From Mycogone perniciosa (Eukaryota > Ascomycota > Sordariomycetes > Hypocreales > Hypocreaceae), in contig JAOALB010000270.1 in NCBI GenBank assembly GCA_025331125.1, positions 1-39,947 on the forward strand: 39,947 bases of DNA. Direction: 5' to 3'. The notes under the pieces were generated by a model. The model ran no database searches, was not told the origin of the DNA, and worked only from the letters and a program-made list of their open reading frames with translations. Made by a program: the position numbers and the translations under genes. Shown one piece after another: positions 25,335 to 35,239 of this stretch. Numbering within the stretch: the stretch's first letter is position 1; every line of letters starts with the position of its first letter.

Positions 25335-25548
25335 AAAGCTTTAATTTACTTAAATAGTAAATATAAGCTAATATATATATTATATAAGGAATATATTAAA
25401 TTATCTAGGCATTTATAATATATACATATTTCCTTTTCCTTTATATTAGCTATATATACACTAAAGCTATTACAGTCTATTCTTTTATAAAATTAAACTT
25501 TATTACCTATCTCTTTATACTTTATATAGCTATATTATACTTTACTTT
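25335..25548 (+). repeat. Partial Copia LTR, probably the Copia-C 3' LTR
   Basis: From about AAAGCTTTAATTTAC onward the sequence aligns with positions about 70-274 of the Copia LTR (compare 5,475-5,683), in the same orientation as Copia-A. The first 60-70 bp of the LTR are missing at the junction with Gypsy-1. It is more diverged than the other three copies, in line with being the oldest. The right edge is approximate. Confidence 0.6.
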
Positions 25549-25790
25549 TAACTTTAAAGCTTTTAATTATAATTTTAATAATATATTTACCTTAATTCTT
25601 TTAATTATTAAAGTTAAGTTAAAAGTTTAATAAACTATTAATATTTATAAAACTATTTATAATTTATATTTTAAAGAAAAAGTATTAAAAATTATATAAC
25701 AGTAATAGAAAGAAATAATATATAAATTCTACATTTAGTTTTTTCAATTAATTGATTTTTTATTAAGAAATACAGCTATAAAGTCTGTTA
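25549..25790. other. AT-rich edge of the transposon block, origin not resolved
   Basis: There is no open reading frame or recognisable repeat end here. Base composition and lack of CpA/TpG match the RIP-affected block. It merges into normal DNA at about 25,790 (GTCTGTTATGACTTTTCG). It could be the decayed flank of Copia-C or an unrelated old repeat. Confidence 0.4.
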
Positions 25791-25955
25791 TGACTTTTCG
25801 TGATATATAATGACCTTAGTGGGGTAGCGAAGTTGTGGGTCAGCACTCTCCTCTATGCAATATCTATTTAATATGCAAATGCAGACTTTTTACTCTGCAC
25901 CTCGCGTATTTTCAGCCACTTAACCTTGATCTATCAACTCGCGGGATGTCATACA

Positions 25956-27056
25956 ATGGTTCCTCCAGGCGCCGGGAAGGGCCAAAAACTACCCGTTGAA
26001 GTCATTCTTACAATAATTGGGCACGTTATCCCTTGCCATTCCGTTGCAATCTTTCCACCGTCTCATGTGGTAACAAAGACGCTGGTCGCTTTCACGCAAG
26101 TCTGTCACGCTACTCGCCGGCTGGCGTCGAGGCTCCTCCATCAGAATTGCGCGTACCTCGACTCGAGTGAGAGGTTGCAGGCATTTCTGCGCCATCTGAG
26201 CTCTCCCAATGGTTCTAAAGATGGCCATTTTAGCCTCGGGACCCCGACGCGAATGTACTTGAGCCCGTTCGGGGACCAGCAAGATGTGGACGATCTCGAC
26301 ATCAATGACCTAGAAGACGATTTACGTGACCCTGCACTCTTTAGCCCCTTGAATGATGTGCCGACCGCTACAGCCGTGCGTGATCTGCTCGTTGCCGTCG
26401 CACCAACTCTGCGACGCTTGGTTATCGACATGCCGCTGCGGAGTCTGTACCCAGAAGATGACCATCAGCACGTCAGACCGCTGCTGCGGGAGGGCTTCTC
26501 AGCCCTGGTCAAGATGGAAGAATTTGTTAGCGTCCAGGACGAGCTCTATTTGAATGTCCATGAGCATCGATCCAGCGAACCAGAGGTTTGGGCGACTTGC
26601 TGGCCGGAACTGCGCTTCTTGGCCCTGTATAATCTGGATCTACCAGATGTTTGGAAGCTTCTCGCAGGCTTACCGCACCTGGAAACAGTTGTCCTTTCCC
26701 GACCGGACGGGGCGATGGACGAAGAATGGCGGCATGAACGCCACGGCATTGACGTCAAGAAGCGCTGGCTCGATGCACTGACTGCCAATGCGGAACGTGA
26801 TGGGCCGACTCGTCGCAGGGATGTCACCATGTGTTTTGTGGACATCTCATCTAATGTATTTAATTTCGCAAGACATCGCCCCAGCTGGCTGGATGAGGAT
26901 CCGGATGGCCGTATACGTGTTACGGTCTGCGGGGTTACATTTCCTGATGATGATAACCCTCATTCTTCCGAGATAGAAGCTACTCAGAGCTTCGTCAAGA
27001 AGTATGCGCTGGATGCGACGCTGTTTCGCGGAGAACTGTTCGAGGATGTTACATAG
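25956..27056 (+). CDS. F-box-like protein, intronless
   Basis: This is a single open frame of 366 residues from ATG at 25,956 to TAG at 27,054-27,056. The frame is open ten codons further upstream but without an ATG. Residues 11-25 (KLPVEVILTIIGHVI) followed by a region of alternating hydrophobics up to about residue 60 resemble an F-box, the Skp1-binding motif of SCF ubiquitin ligases. The middle is acidic (DVDDLDINDLEDDL, about residues 110-123). The C-terminal two-thirds have LRR-like hydrophobic spacing (WPELRFLALYNLDLPDVWKLL) without canonical repeats. This layout is common among lineage-specific F-box proteins of Eurotiales. It lies only about 165 bp from the heterochromatin-like block, yet has normal codon use and no RIP damage. 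The substrate is unknown. The F-box call is moderate, the gene call good. Confidence 0.7.
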   Translation: MVPPGAGKGQKLPVEVILTIIGHVIPCHSVAIFPPSHVVTKTLVAFTQVCHATRRLASRLLHQNCAYLDSSERLQAFLRHLSSPNGSKDGHFSLGTPTRMYLSPFGDQQDVDDLDINDLEDDLRDPALFSPLNDVPTATAVRDLLVAVAPTLRRLVIDMPLRSLYPEDDHQHVRPLLREGFSALVKMEEFVSVQDELYLNVHEHRSSEPEVWATCWPELRFLALYNLDLPDVWKLLAGLPHLETVVLSRPDGAMDEEWRHERHGIDVKKRWLDALTANAERDGPTRRRDVTMCFVDISSNVFNFARHRPSWLDEDPDGRIRVTVCGVTFPDDDNPHSSEIEATQSFVKKYALDATLFRGELFEDVT

Positions 27057-27528
27057 GCACTGTCGCAGTACCAGGGAGGTCATCTTTGGGCCACGAGCAA
27101 AAGATTTGACTGTTTCAAGCTGCCAAGAGAGCCGGTATAGGTTGGCTATGCAGGGCCGTGGAATGTCGTAATTCTACGACTTAATAGGTCCAGATGCAGA
27201 AACACCGACCGTGAGAGCCGAGTAGGGAACACCACATCTCTCTGTGTGCTCGCTAAATCCCGCATTGATACCCGTCTGGTGGGGTGAGAGGAAGACGAGA
27301 AGGGTCGCGAGCACGGAGGAAAGGCACTCGGAAATGTAAGGCTTGCGCTCCAGACACATAATAAAGTGGATAAGAGATGAAAAAAAGGGTCGGCAAGGCC
27401 TCAGACCTTCAAAACGCTCGTCCCAATGGCATACAGAGCCTGGGACGATTACTTTACGGCAGAGATGCATTGGGCTAACAGTTGAATCAATCCAAGCCCA
27501 GTCTCGGCGATGGCGATCTCGCCAACCT

Positions 27529-27557
27529 CCTTGGCAAGCCAGCTTGGCAAGCCAAGG
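27529..27557. repeat. Inverted repeat with CTTGGC/GCCAAG arms
   Basis: CCTTGGC at 27,529-27,535 pairs with GCCAAGG at 27,551-27,557. Between them a second CTTGGC (27,543-27,548) follows GCCAG. CTTGGC is the complement of the PacC consensus GCCARG, so this could be a compound regulator site about 500 bp upstream of the permease start. It could equally form a hairpin in RNA. Confidence 0.45.
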
Positions 27558-27836
27558 CTCGGACCGACCATGACAAGACACGACTAGCCATACTGGGCCT
27601 TGAGCAAATCCACAATATTCTATAATATGTTCTAGATGGGTTGATAAAAGTTGGACAAGAAAAACAAACGTACCAGATCCTTCTTTATTAGAATACTGAT
27701 CTCGCCAACTAGCATCGTTTGCGCAATCAAGCTATTTTTTGCACCATGTAAGATAACGCCCGTATTCTCCATCGGAATCACCGTGACGCCCGAGCAAGCG
27801 GAATCCAAATGGGCCAAAGCTCCCAGACATCGTGTT

Positions 27837-27852
27837 ATGGCGATCACGCCAT
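27837..27852. promoter_or_regulatory. 16-bp perfect inverted repeat, possible operator
   Basis: ATGGCG, spacer ATCA, CGCCAT form a 6-4-6 dyad about 180 bp upstream of the permease ATG, a typical location for a fungal activator site. It resembles but does not match the CYS3/MetR-type ATGRYRYCAT site expected for sulfur regulation. The assignment is speculative. Confidence 0.3.
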
Positions 27853-28033
27853 CAGACCGATGCGTGTGTGCCACCATGCTAGTATGGCAATGTGCCGAGA
27901 AACGCCACCCAACAGCAAGCGCCCTCGGGATATTTCTATGGCTGCGGACCCGCGTGTGTCCAAGACGTTTGTGTCGCGTGTCACAGTTTGGATTCGCAAC
28001 TATCACTCGTGTACGAGCCATTGATCGCCCAAA

Positions 28034-29868
28034 ATGGCCAGCGAGTCTCCGGATCATTCGAAGAGCGAGGCTCTGTTCGATTCACATGCAACCGACTCTA
28101 GGGTCGCCTCCAGCGAGGAACTGGTAAAGGATGTCGGCGGGCTGACATTCGACGAGTATACCGCTGGAGGTTTGGGCCGTCACTTGGGAGTTTTCAGCAC
28201 AACTTCCCTCATGTAGGTCCTCCTCTTGTGTCGCTAGAGCTACGCTCAGGATCAGGCCTAATCACAAATATCAGCATCGGACGCATCATCGGTACCGGTA
28301 TCTTTTCCACCCCGTCATCCATCGTGAATGGCGTCAGGAGTGTGGGAGCATCATTGCTCCTTTGGGTGTTGGGCCTCCTCCTGTCGCTTGCAGGGCTTTC
28401 CGTCTGGCTCGAATTCGCCTGTATGATCCCACGGAGTGGTGGTGAAAAGGTCTACCTCGAGGCGGCATACCCTCGCCCAAAGATGTTGATCACCACCCTC
28501 TTTGCCATTCAGGCGATTGCTCTCGGATTTACAGGTGAGGCTGCCCGCCTTCATTCGATACTACAAATTCAACATCTGACCCGACTACTTTAGCTTCTGG
28601 GTGCATCGTATTCGCCTCGAATGTTATGGTCGCGGCTGGCCAGGTTGCGACCGAATGGCAGCAACGTGGCATTGCCATCGGAGTCATTGTCTTTGTTACC
28701 CTCATCCATACTTTTTTCCCGAAAGTCGGCGTCCATGGAATGAATTTAATCTCTGTCCTCAAAGTTGTCCTACTACTATTAATAGTAGTTACGGGATGGG
28801 TTGTACTCGGTGGTGGTGTATCCAGCGTCAGAGATCCGCACGCGAGTTTTCAAAACGCATTTGCCGGTTCCTCCACCTCGGGCAATCAGTACGCGACCGC
28901 ACTCTTCAAAGTGTTGAATTCATATGCTGGGTAAGGACCTTGGGACACATGTGAGAGAAGAAAAGGCTGATGGAATTCAGGTGGTCAAATGCCATGTACG
29001 TGCTTAATGAAGTGAAGAACCCGGTGCGCACCGTCAAGATTGCAGGCCCTCTGGGTCTCTCTATCTGCGGAGTTCTTTATATTCTCGCGAATGTGGCCTA
29101 CTTTGCAGCTGCCACCCCTGCTGAGATCGCAGCTAGCGGTACCACTGTGGCCTCATACTTCATGGGAAAAGTCTTCGGTACTGCTGCTAAGAGAGCGTTG
29201 AGGTTAGTCTTCCAGGTTGCTTTCACCCCCGGCCCATCTCATACTAACCTCATTCTAGTGTTCTTGTTGCCATCTCAGCCTTCGGTAACGTGTTGACCGT
29301 CACTTTCGCCCAAGCGCGAGTCAACCAAGAGCTCGCAAAAGAGGGTGTGATTCCTTATGCTCGATTCTGGGCATCGGCCTGGCCATTTGGCTCTCCATCA
29401 GCAGGTTTACTCCTGCACTTCATCCCGTCTTTTATTGTCATTGTAGCCATCCCCTTTGGCAACGCATACAACTTCATTCTCGACGTGGAAGGCTATCCCG
29501 GTTCCGTCATCAACTTTCTCGTTGTCGCAGGCTTGTTCTACATGCGCTGGAGCGAGCCCAAGGCTAAGCGCCCATTCAAGGTCTGGTGGCCTGTCGCGGC
29601 CTTCTTTATGGTAGGCCAGGCTTTCCAACTTACCGCGCCGTTCTTGTACCCGCCAGGGGGCAAGGGAGATACGCCCCCCCTCCCATATTGGTTGTACTGT
29701 GTCGTGGGTATCGCTGTTCTGGCATCGTCAGTCGTTTATTGGTTTGTTTGGTGGGTGGCAGCCCCAAAGCTCGGTGGTTATAACTTGGAGCCACGTAACG
29801 AGTCCCTGGCAGATGGAACAAAAGTAGTTGTCTACCATCGTGTCCCGAGGAAGTTTCAGGATTCGTGA
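28034..29868 (+). CDS. Methionine-type amino acid permease (APC superfamily, MUP1-like)
   Basis: There are five exons: 28,034-28,212, 28,275-28,534, 28,594-28,930, 28,981-29,202 and 29,259-29,868. The introns are 62, 59, 50 and 56 bp, all GT..AG, and the last has the branch site ACTAAC. Spliced length is 1,608 nt, 535 residues, with no stops. The hydrophilic N-tail (about 58 residues) leads into IIGRIIGTGIFSTP (residues 60-73), the TM1 substrate-binding signature of APC/LAT transporters. About 12 hydrophobic segments follow, with SYAGWSNAMYVLNEVKNP (TM6 region) and GNVLTVTFAQARVNQELAKE. These fit the fungal methionine permease family (MUP1/MUP3), plasma-membrane proton symporters for methionine and related amino acids. 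Length is close to the family norm. Substrate is inferred from family resemblance only; other neutral amino acids are possible. Confidence 0.88.
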
Positions 29869-31047
29869 TTTTGGAGTTTGTCGGGCTTTGGAATTATGGA
29901 ACACAAGAATGGAGGCTGTACATAACATGCGTAGGGCGGTCGAGTTGACTCTCCTCCTCAATTTTATAGCGTGCCTGATTTAATCATCAAACTTTTATGA
30001 TACCTATCCTTGTGATTGTCTGGTTGCTCACTCGAGGCGTGAGGATAGCCCCGCAGACTGTGCTGTTTGGCTGACTCGGCATTTATCCGTTCATCGCCTC
30101 CAGATCCCCCAAAATCCCCTGAATTGTGTCGGTCGTTGCAGGGTTGCAAACCACATATTGGTTGTAAGCCAGGCAATACACGTCGCTTCCAATTTGTATC
30201 TGGGTCTGGAGTTGGCTCTGGCGCTATGTCGGTGGTTACTTGATCGTCAACAAAATATCAGTCAACCTCGTTTTCGGCATACCTACAAATCGTCCGTTAG
30301 TTACTATACTGGTCACGTTTGGTTTGCGCGAAGTGTCGGGAATGCAGCTCTGGGTCATGGTCAGGAAACACACCCCGTCTGCTTTCTGTTTCCCAAAGAT
30401 GTAATGGAATAAGAGGCAGTGCTAATGATGTCAAGTACGTAGCCATCGACCTCCCTAAGACCGCCCCTAAGCTAAGATAGCCGTAGCTGCGGCGTGAAGA
30501 AATCTAATGGGCACAAGCTTTGGGGGTAGTGCCAATTAGACCACAACACACGCGGTTCGGACTGGCCACCCAGGTACCATCACTACTCCTATGTTGGCGT
30601 GGATGTTCCTCCAATTAAACCAAAAACGGTTGGCAACCTGTCTCTGCTGTCAATTGCAGGTTGGGTGGAATTGTCAGTATTGGATGTTTCTCACGACACT
30701 GGCATATAGATGAAGACTTGGTTTGGTACTCTCTGGATTTGGCCTACCAAGGTCAATTCGAGTTAAAAACTACTAGGTAATAGCAATTCGGATCAAATTA
30801 ATCGCTACAGGCCGCGCCGCTTGATGCATCCGAGAAAACCCATGACAATACTGTCTTGTCTGGAGCCGCAACCACATTTTCATGTGAATATCTCAAACAT
30901 CAACTTCCACTCATTTTATAATTTTTACCGCTCGAACATATCGCTTCCCAAAAATAACTAGGCATGAAGAAGCAGTCAAATATGGTCGTATTATAGATCG
31001 TTATTCGCTCATGTTGAGAATTGCGGGATCGTTTCGTTTTGGGTTAT
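29869..31047. other. Convergent intergenic region
   Basis: These 1.18 kb separate the 3' ends of the permease (+) and the DUF1996 gene (-). Open frames at 29,964-30,176 and 30,158-30,412 are short, lack known motifs and are most likely chance. I see no tRNA, transposon ends or strong repeats. Composition is normal. Confidence 0.5.
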
Positions 31048-32228
31048 TTAACGGATGGGGTTGTCCCCAGGGAGCTTGTCAAGGAGCCCGTTGAGACCAA
31101 CATCCTCAGTGGGAGCGGCAATCTCGAGCTTCTGAGGTCCAGCCTGGCCGGGGCCATTGGGCCCGACATTCAAGCTGCAACCCCTGTCGTATACACCATT
31201 AGGGCCAGAGCAGGTGGCGATAGCGTTTTCCAGAGCGTTCTGGTCCTTCCAGCCGTTGAGGAAGTCACCATGCAGACTGTAGCCGGTCGGGTCGCCAGTA
31301 GCGTAGACCAGGCGGTTGAAATCCTTGATTGAGCCGGTGCCGTAGAAGAACTCGTAGAAGACGGAGACAATAGCCTTGGGGTGCGACTGTGGGCACACAC
31401 CAGTGTTGTAGTCGCCAATAGCTGGGAAAGCGACCTTTTGATAGGTGTCAGCCAATGCAAGTGTTAAATAGGCAAGTGGATTGTGCGAGGCAAACATACG
31501 TGGGATTTGTGGTTGGGGCTGTCAAGGTTTTGACCATCCCAACAGGACTGGAAAAAGGTCTCTGAACGAAGACGTTGGCATTGTTGAGTTGGGAAACCAT
31601 TGGAATCAGGAACAGGGTTTGGGCCAAGGCAGACATGCTGGATGGCACGGTCCTCGAAGCTCGAGGCGTTGAATGTCCTGACACAGAGTAAGTATCAACG
31701 TTCCCAAGCTTGAATGTGAGTCACAAGAACATACCGGCGGTTCAAGTTGCCAACCAGGATACGGAGTCCCTGAGGGGGAGCAATTGGAAGGGGAGCATTG
31801 TTGCAGTTGGTTCGGCCTGGGGCATAGTCACAAGACCGGGCGATGTAGTAAGTAGCCTATGAACAGCATAAGACAGGATACATGGCACATGATTCTCAGT
31901 TGAATCAGAAACATACACTGCCCTCAAAGGGGACAATCTCAAACTTTCCATCACGTCGCTGGTGGTAGAGCTGAGGCTGCCAGTAGTTGCTGTTGTCAAG
32001 GATCTTGTCACAGGTTGTAGCTTTGGCATTTCGTGCCTGTTCATTGCTCTGTGTCAAGGCAAAGGCAGTGCCACCAACAACCGCGTGAACATGAGAGGAC
32101 AGTTGACCGGGAGAGACAATGGGGTCGCCACGCTGGATAGTCAGGGGTGCACAGCTGACGGTGAAGAGCTGAGCCTGGGCACCAATGGCGGCTGCCAGAG
32201 CAGCCAAGGCAGAGTACTTGAGAGTCAT
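31048..32228 (-). CDS. Secreted DUF1996-domain protein
   Basis: There are four exons on the - strand: 32,228-31,917, 31,856-31,735, 31,677-31,500 and 31,434-31,048. The introns are 60, 57 and 65 bp with GTATGT donors; the third ends in the less usual AAAAG but has a GCTGAC branch site. The product is 332 residues. MTLKYSALAALAAAIGAQAQ is a clear signal peptide. Residues 35-56 (DPIVSPG..SSHVH..VGGTAF) carry the conserved HVH of the DUF1996 domain. SPNHKSHVAFP, GVCPQSHP and LHGDFLNGW further match this family. The domain fills the protein; there is no C-terminal WSC or Ser/Thr-rich wall-anchor region as in longer members. DUF1996 proteins are secreted fungal proteins of unknown biochemical role. 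The ATG was chosen because upstream in-frame codons are TTG only. Confidence 0.9.
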
Positions 32229-32347
32229 TTTGATCTTCAGAGGCAATAGGCTTGATTCTTGAAAGATGAATGTTGCTATCGAAAGCCGGAGTGATGCTGA
32301 TGAACATCAGGATTTTACAAACTCCAGAATGATGGAGTCTAGGTTGG

Positions 32348-32355
32348 CTTATATG
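32348..32355 (-). promoter_or_regulatory. TATA-like box of the DUF1996 gene
   Basis: On the - strand the sequence reads CATATAAG, about 120 bp upstream of the ATG at 32,228. This spacing would give a leader of roughly 80-90 nt, usual for a well-expressed fungal gene. The call rests on motif and position only. Confidence 0.4.
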
Positions 32356-34432
32356 GCATTCAATTTACACAGCTTCCACACTCTACGTTAACGTAACCTT
32401 CATCCTTGCACAACGACTTGTTCTTGGCATTGTGATGTTTGAAACAGCTTAAATCACTGTAGGATAACATGAACTGACGGAGAGATGGGCTTGAACCCAA
32501 CCCAAGCTTAGTCCCTTCCTTCAACCCTGTGTCGATAATCCTTGGGGAAGGATAGATCCGAAATCAGTCCGAGTTTAGACCCTCCGAAATGCAACCCATA
32601 AGTCTGGGGATGGTCAAGTTGCTTGGCCTCTGACGGATGCCGTCATCTGACGGAGGAAGCGCGCCGAACAATCGGCCGAACATTGGGGTGGGCGACAGTA
32701 CAATTGGCTCTCAGATGTCCCACATTATAAGATTTAGAACAAAACAAGAAGGCCAAGAAAAAGTACCGCGGGGTTAGGCTGTAGTTTAAGGACTGCCGCG
32801 GTATAACTGACCTTCTTTGGGCATTATCGCGTGGATTAACAGAATCCAGGTTTTGCCTCGCCCTGTTGCGTGGACTCTGTGGAGTCTTGGGGGCCACGTG
32901 CAGACTTTGAGGCGTCTGGGGTATGCAGCGGGATTTTGGATCAGTGAGTGCGGAGTTGGGTGAGTTGCGTGCCTAATTTAACTTCATCACACCCTCAGTT
33001 TGATGCTTGTTGCGACCAACCAAGACAAGACGAGTCGTAAATGTTGTGAAGTTTTGGACACTCCAAGAGATCGTCCACTTTAGAGCTAACGAGGAAAAGA
33101 CCGCTGGGATACTGTTACTTTGAGTGGGGCCTGTGGTCTGTCTTGGATTATCAACCTGCAGAATCCCTTACACCTGGAAATTATTTTGCCAGCATTGCTC
33201 AACTTATTCAGCGGTCTCTCTAGTTGGTCCTCTAGATATGGCTTATTGCTCCATTAATCAATCTTGTGTTACCACCATCTCAATCGTGTGTTGTTTGGTG
33301 TGCGTCCGTATTGCTGTTGTCCCTTTTCGTGTCACCTTGCCATCCATTCTGTGCATCTTAGCCAAGAGGTGCTCATGACGCTCTCCGTGCACACATGATG
33401 GGTATAACTTGGGCATCTATGCCCCTTCGTCTTTATTGCAATCCAACCATCAACGGGGAGCATCGGCACAATTGACGGCCCTTTTCTAAATACAACGCTG
33501 CGAGGTTAGAGGCATTTAATTCTTTATGGTGTAAGGTCCGCGGATTGTCGCCTTTACCTGTTGGAGAGAACGCTGCTGAAGGCGAGTTTCCCATTATGCT
33601 TAGAAACCTCGCTCTCAGATTCATGCATTTGTGAGGTTTTTCAAAGATATAGCGACGCTCAGTTCATACGTGGGGTCCCATGTACTAAGGAAGGTAATGA
33701 GAAGATAGTAAGCAGAGGATCGATTGATCTCTTATTTGTGTTATTTTTTGACATCACATGCGTGTTAGTGCGTGCTTTTGTTCCATCTCAGACCCCTCTT
33801 TCTACTCCGTACAATTGTAAGACTGGAGTTCATATGATGCAGTGATTCTTACCGCATCTTTGCAGAGGAATTGTTGGGGCAAGGAGCTAATCCTTTGGCC
33901 TAGCTTCTTTGGCCGTGTGTAGACAAACTTATGCTCTTACTAGACCGAAAAAAGGAACTGAACTAGATCGTACTTATACGAATTTACGGAGGAGCTACTC
34001 GGCAGTGGCTTTTTGCTCTTCAGCTTGGCTACAGTTTAGCCGGTGTCACTCCCTATTGCATTGCATTTGATTACACTACCTACATAGGTAGATTCCCTAA
34101 ATTACCGAGTGCGAGGTAAATTAGTCGCTATTAAGAAGTACTGCATATACAGCAACATGTCCACCAAGACAAATATTTGACCAACGAGTGGAGGCTTGCT
34201 TTGCTCTCCTCAAACATAACCCCGAGCTATATCTAGCAAACTAAATCTCAAATATTCATATTTTAGGAATCATGCAAATACTGAACATATATTTTAGCTA
34301 GATTATTTCTGTCCTTATTTAAGGTGGAAGAAATATAATTATTTAAAGATATTATATAAGTTGTCAGACCTTATCTAGGTCTAGCCTGCATCTTAAAGTA
34401 TCCACTTAACCCCATACGAAGAACTCTACAAG

Positions 34433-34749
34433 TACTCCGTAGAGTAGCACTCAACAAGGTGGTGGAACTATGCTTTTAGTAAGCAGTCAGTTATTCCAAG
34501 CAAGGTTTGATATTGTGAGCGTCTTTCATCCTCATGCTCATCGGAACGGGCGCACAGAGTACTGCGCCCGTGTAACCTCTTATGTGAACACGCGGCAGAA
34601 TTGCGAGCATGATTCCTCAGTCAACTCCCCCAATAGGAAACATTTAGCCTTTCTCCATTGCATACCTAGGTAGCGTTTAGCAACGGCAAGTGGGCCGTGA
34701 GCTAAGGTACTTCGTATTTTGGACGGAATTGATAGGTTTATACGGAGTA
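34433..34749. repeat. Pair of TACTCCGTA 9-mers in inverted orientation
   Basis: TACTCCGTA occurs at 34,433-34,441 and its reverse complement TACGGAGTA at 34,741-34,749. A third copy lies at 39,155-39,163. The near-palindromic 9-mer is much commoner here than expected by chance in about 14 kb. I recall similar ACGGAGTA words being frequent in Aspergillus intergenic DNA, but I do not know their function. Confidence 0.5.
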
Positions 34750-35239
34750 CTAAGTACCTGCTATGACTGAGGACAACTATTGTTAGACTAGCAAACTATG
34801 GTATTAGTAAAGAAGCTATGCAACTCTTAAGTATGGAATGAAGCTTGACCATGTCGTGTATTAAATGCTTAAGGGCCGATTCAGTGCACATGCTAATACA
34901 ATACAGCCCTAAAGCAGAAATATTATTGTAGCTTCGGGGAATCTCGGTGCACATGAGGTCTAGGAGAGCTCTTTCACAAAGTCGGTCCGATATACGATGC
35001 TTTCAATTAATCATCACTCGCTTGCGGTTAACGCCCGCTCTAGCACCGTTGGGTGGAGTAACTGGTTCCGATTGAGACCATCTGAATAAAACTCCGGGGT
35101 AGTTTTCGGGAGTTGGAGGATAATTTGGGTTGATAACTAATACATAAGTCAGATCATGACCCCCTCAAAAGCTCATAGCCATCCGAGTTTCTTTTCACCA
35201 CAAACACTCTACATTATTTGCCTTTGCTGACGACTAATT

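Larger units (their letters stand above)
27057..28033. other. Intergenic region upstream of the permease
   Basis: These 977 bp lie between the F-box gene and the permease, in the same transcriptional direction. Several open frames of 60-158 codons occur on both strands, but none has recognisable domains, consistent codon bias or intron support. I treat it as terminator plus promoter. It holds two notable inverted repeats (27,529-27,557 and 27,837-27,852). No TATA box is obvious. Confidence 0.55.
32229..35239. other. Three-kilobase divergent intergenic region
   Basis: It lies between the 5' ends of the DUF1996 (-) and GH128 (+) genes. Open frames of 60-95 codons are scattered in all frames, but none has motif, splice or codon support. 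Features seen are a TATA-like box for the DUF1996 gene (32,348-32,355), two TACTCCGTA-type 9-mers (34,433-34,441 and 34,741-34,749) and palindromes such as TACCTAGGTA (34,663-34,672). The 34,240-34,360 part is AT-richer. A non-coding RNA or an undetected multi-exon small gene cannot be excluded. Confidence 0.5.

Noticed and set aside
27174..28127. Overlapping frames of 135, 141 and 158 codons upstream of the permease
   Set aside because: They overlap one another on both strands, lack domains and splice signals, and cover the permease promoter and start.
28228..28593. Permease as several separate short genes
   Set aside because: The pieces join through four canonical introns into one 535-residue APC transporter with preserved frame, so they are exons.
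31021..31332. 103-codon + strand frame opposite the DUF1996 gene
   Set aside because: It is a shadow of the last exon of the - strand gene, which has a signal peptide, family motifs and proper introns.
32485..32510. tRNA-like T-arm GGGCTTGAACCC
   Set aside because: There is no matching acceptor stem, D-arm or A-box at the right distance.
33124..33845. Short + strand frames of 84 and 94 codons in the 3-kb gap
   Set aside because: They have no motif, signal or codon support, and the Cys/Ile-rich text is not family-like.
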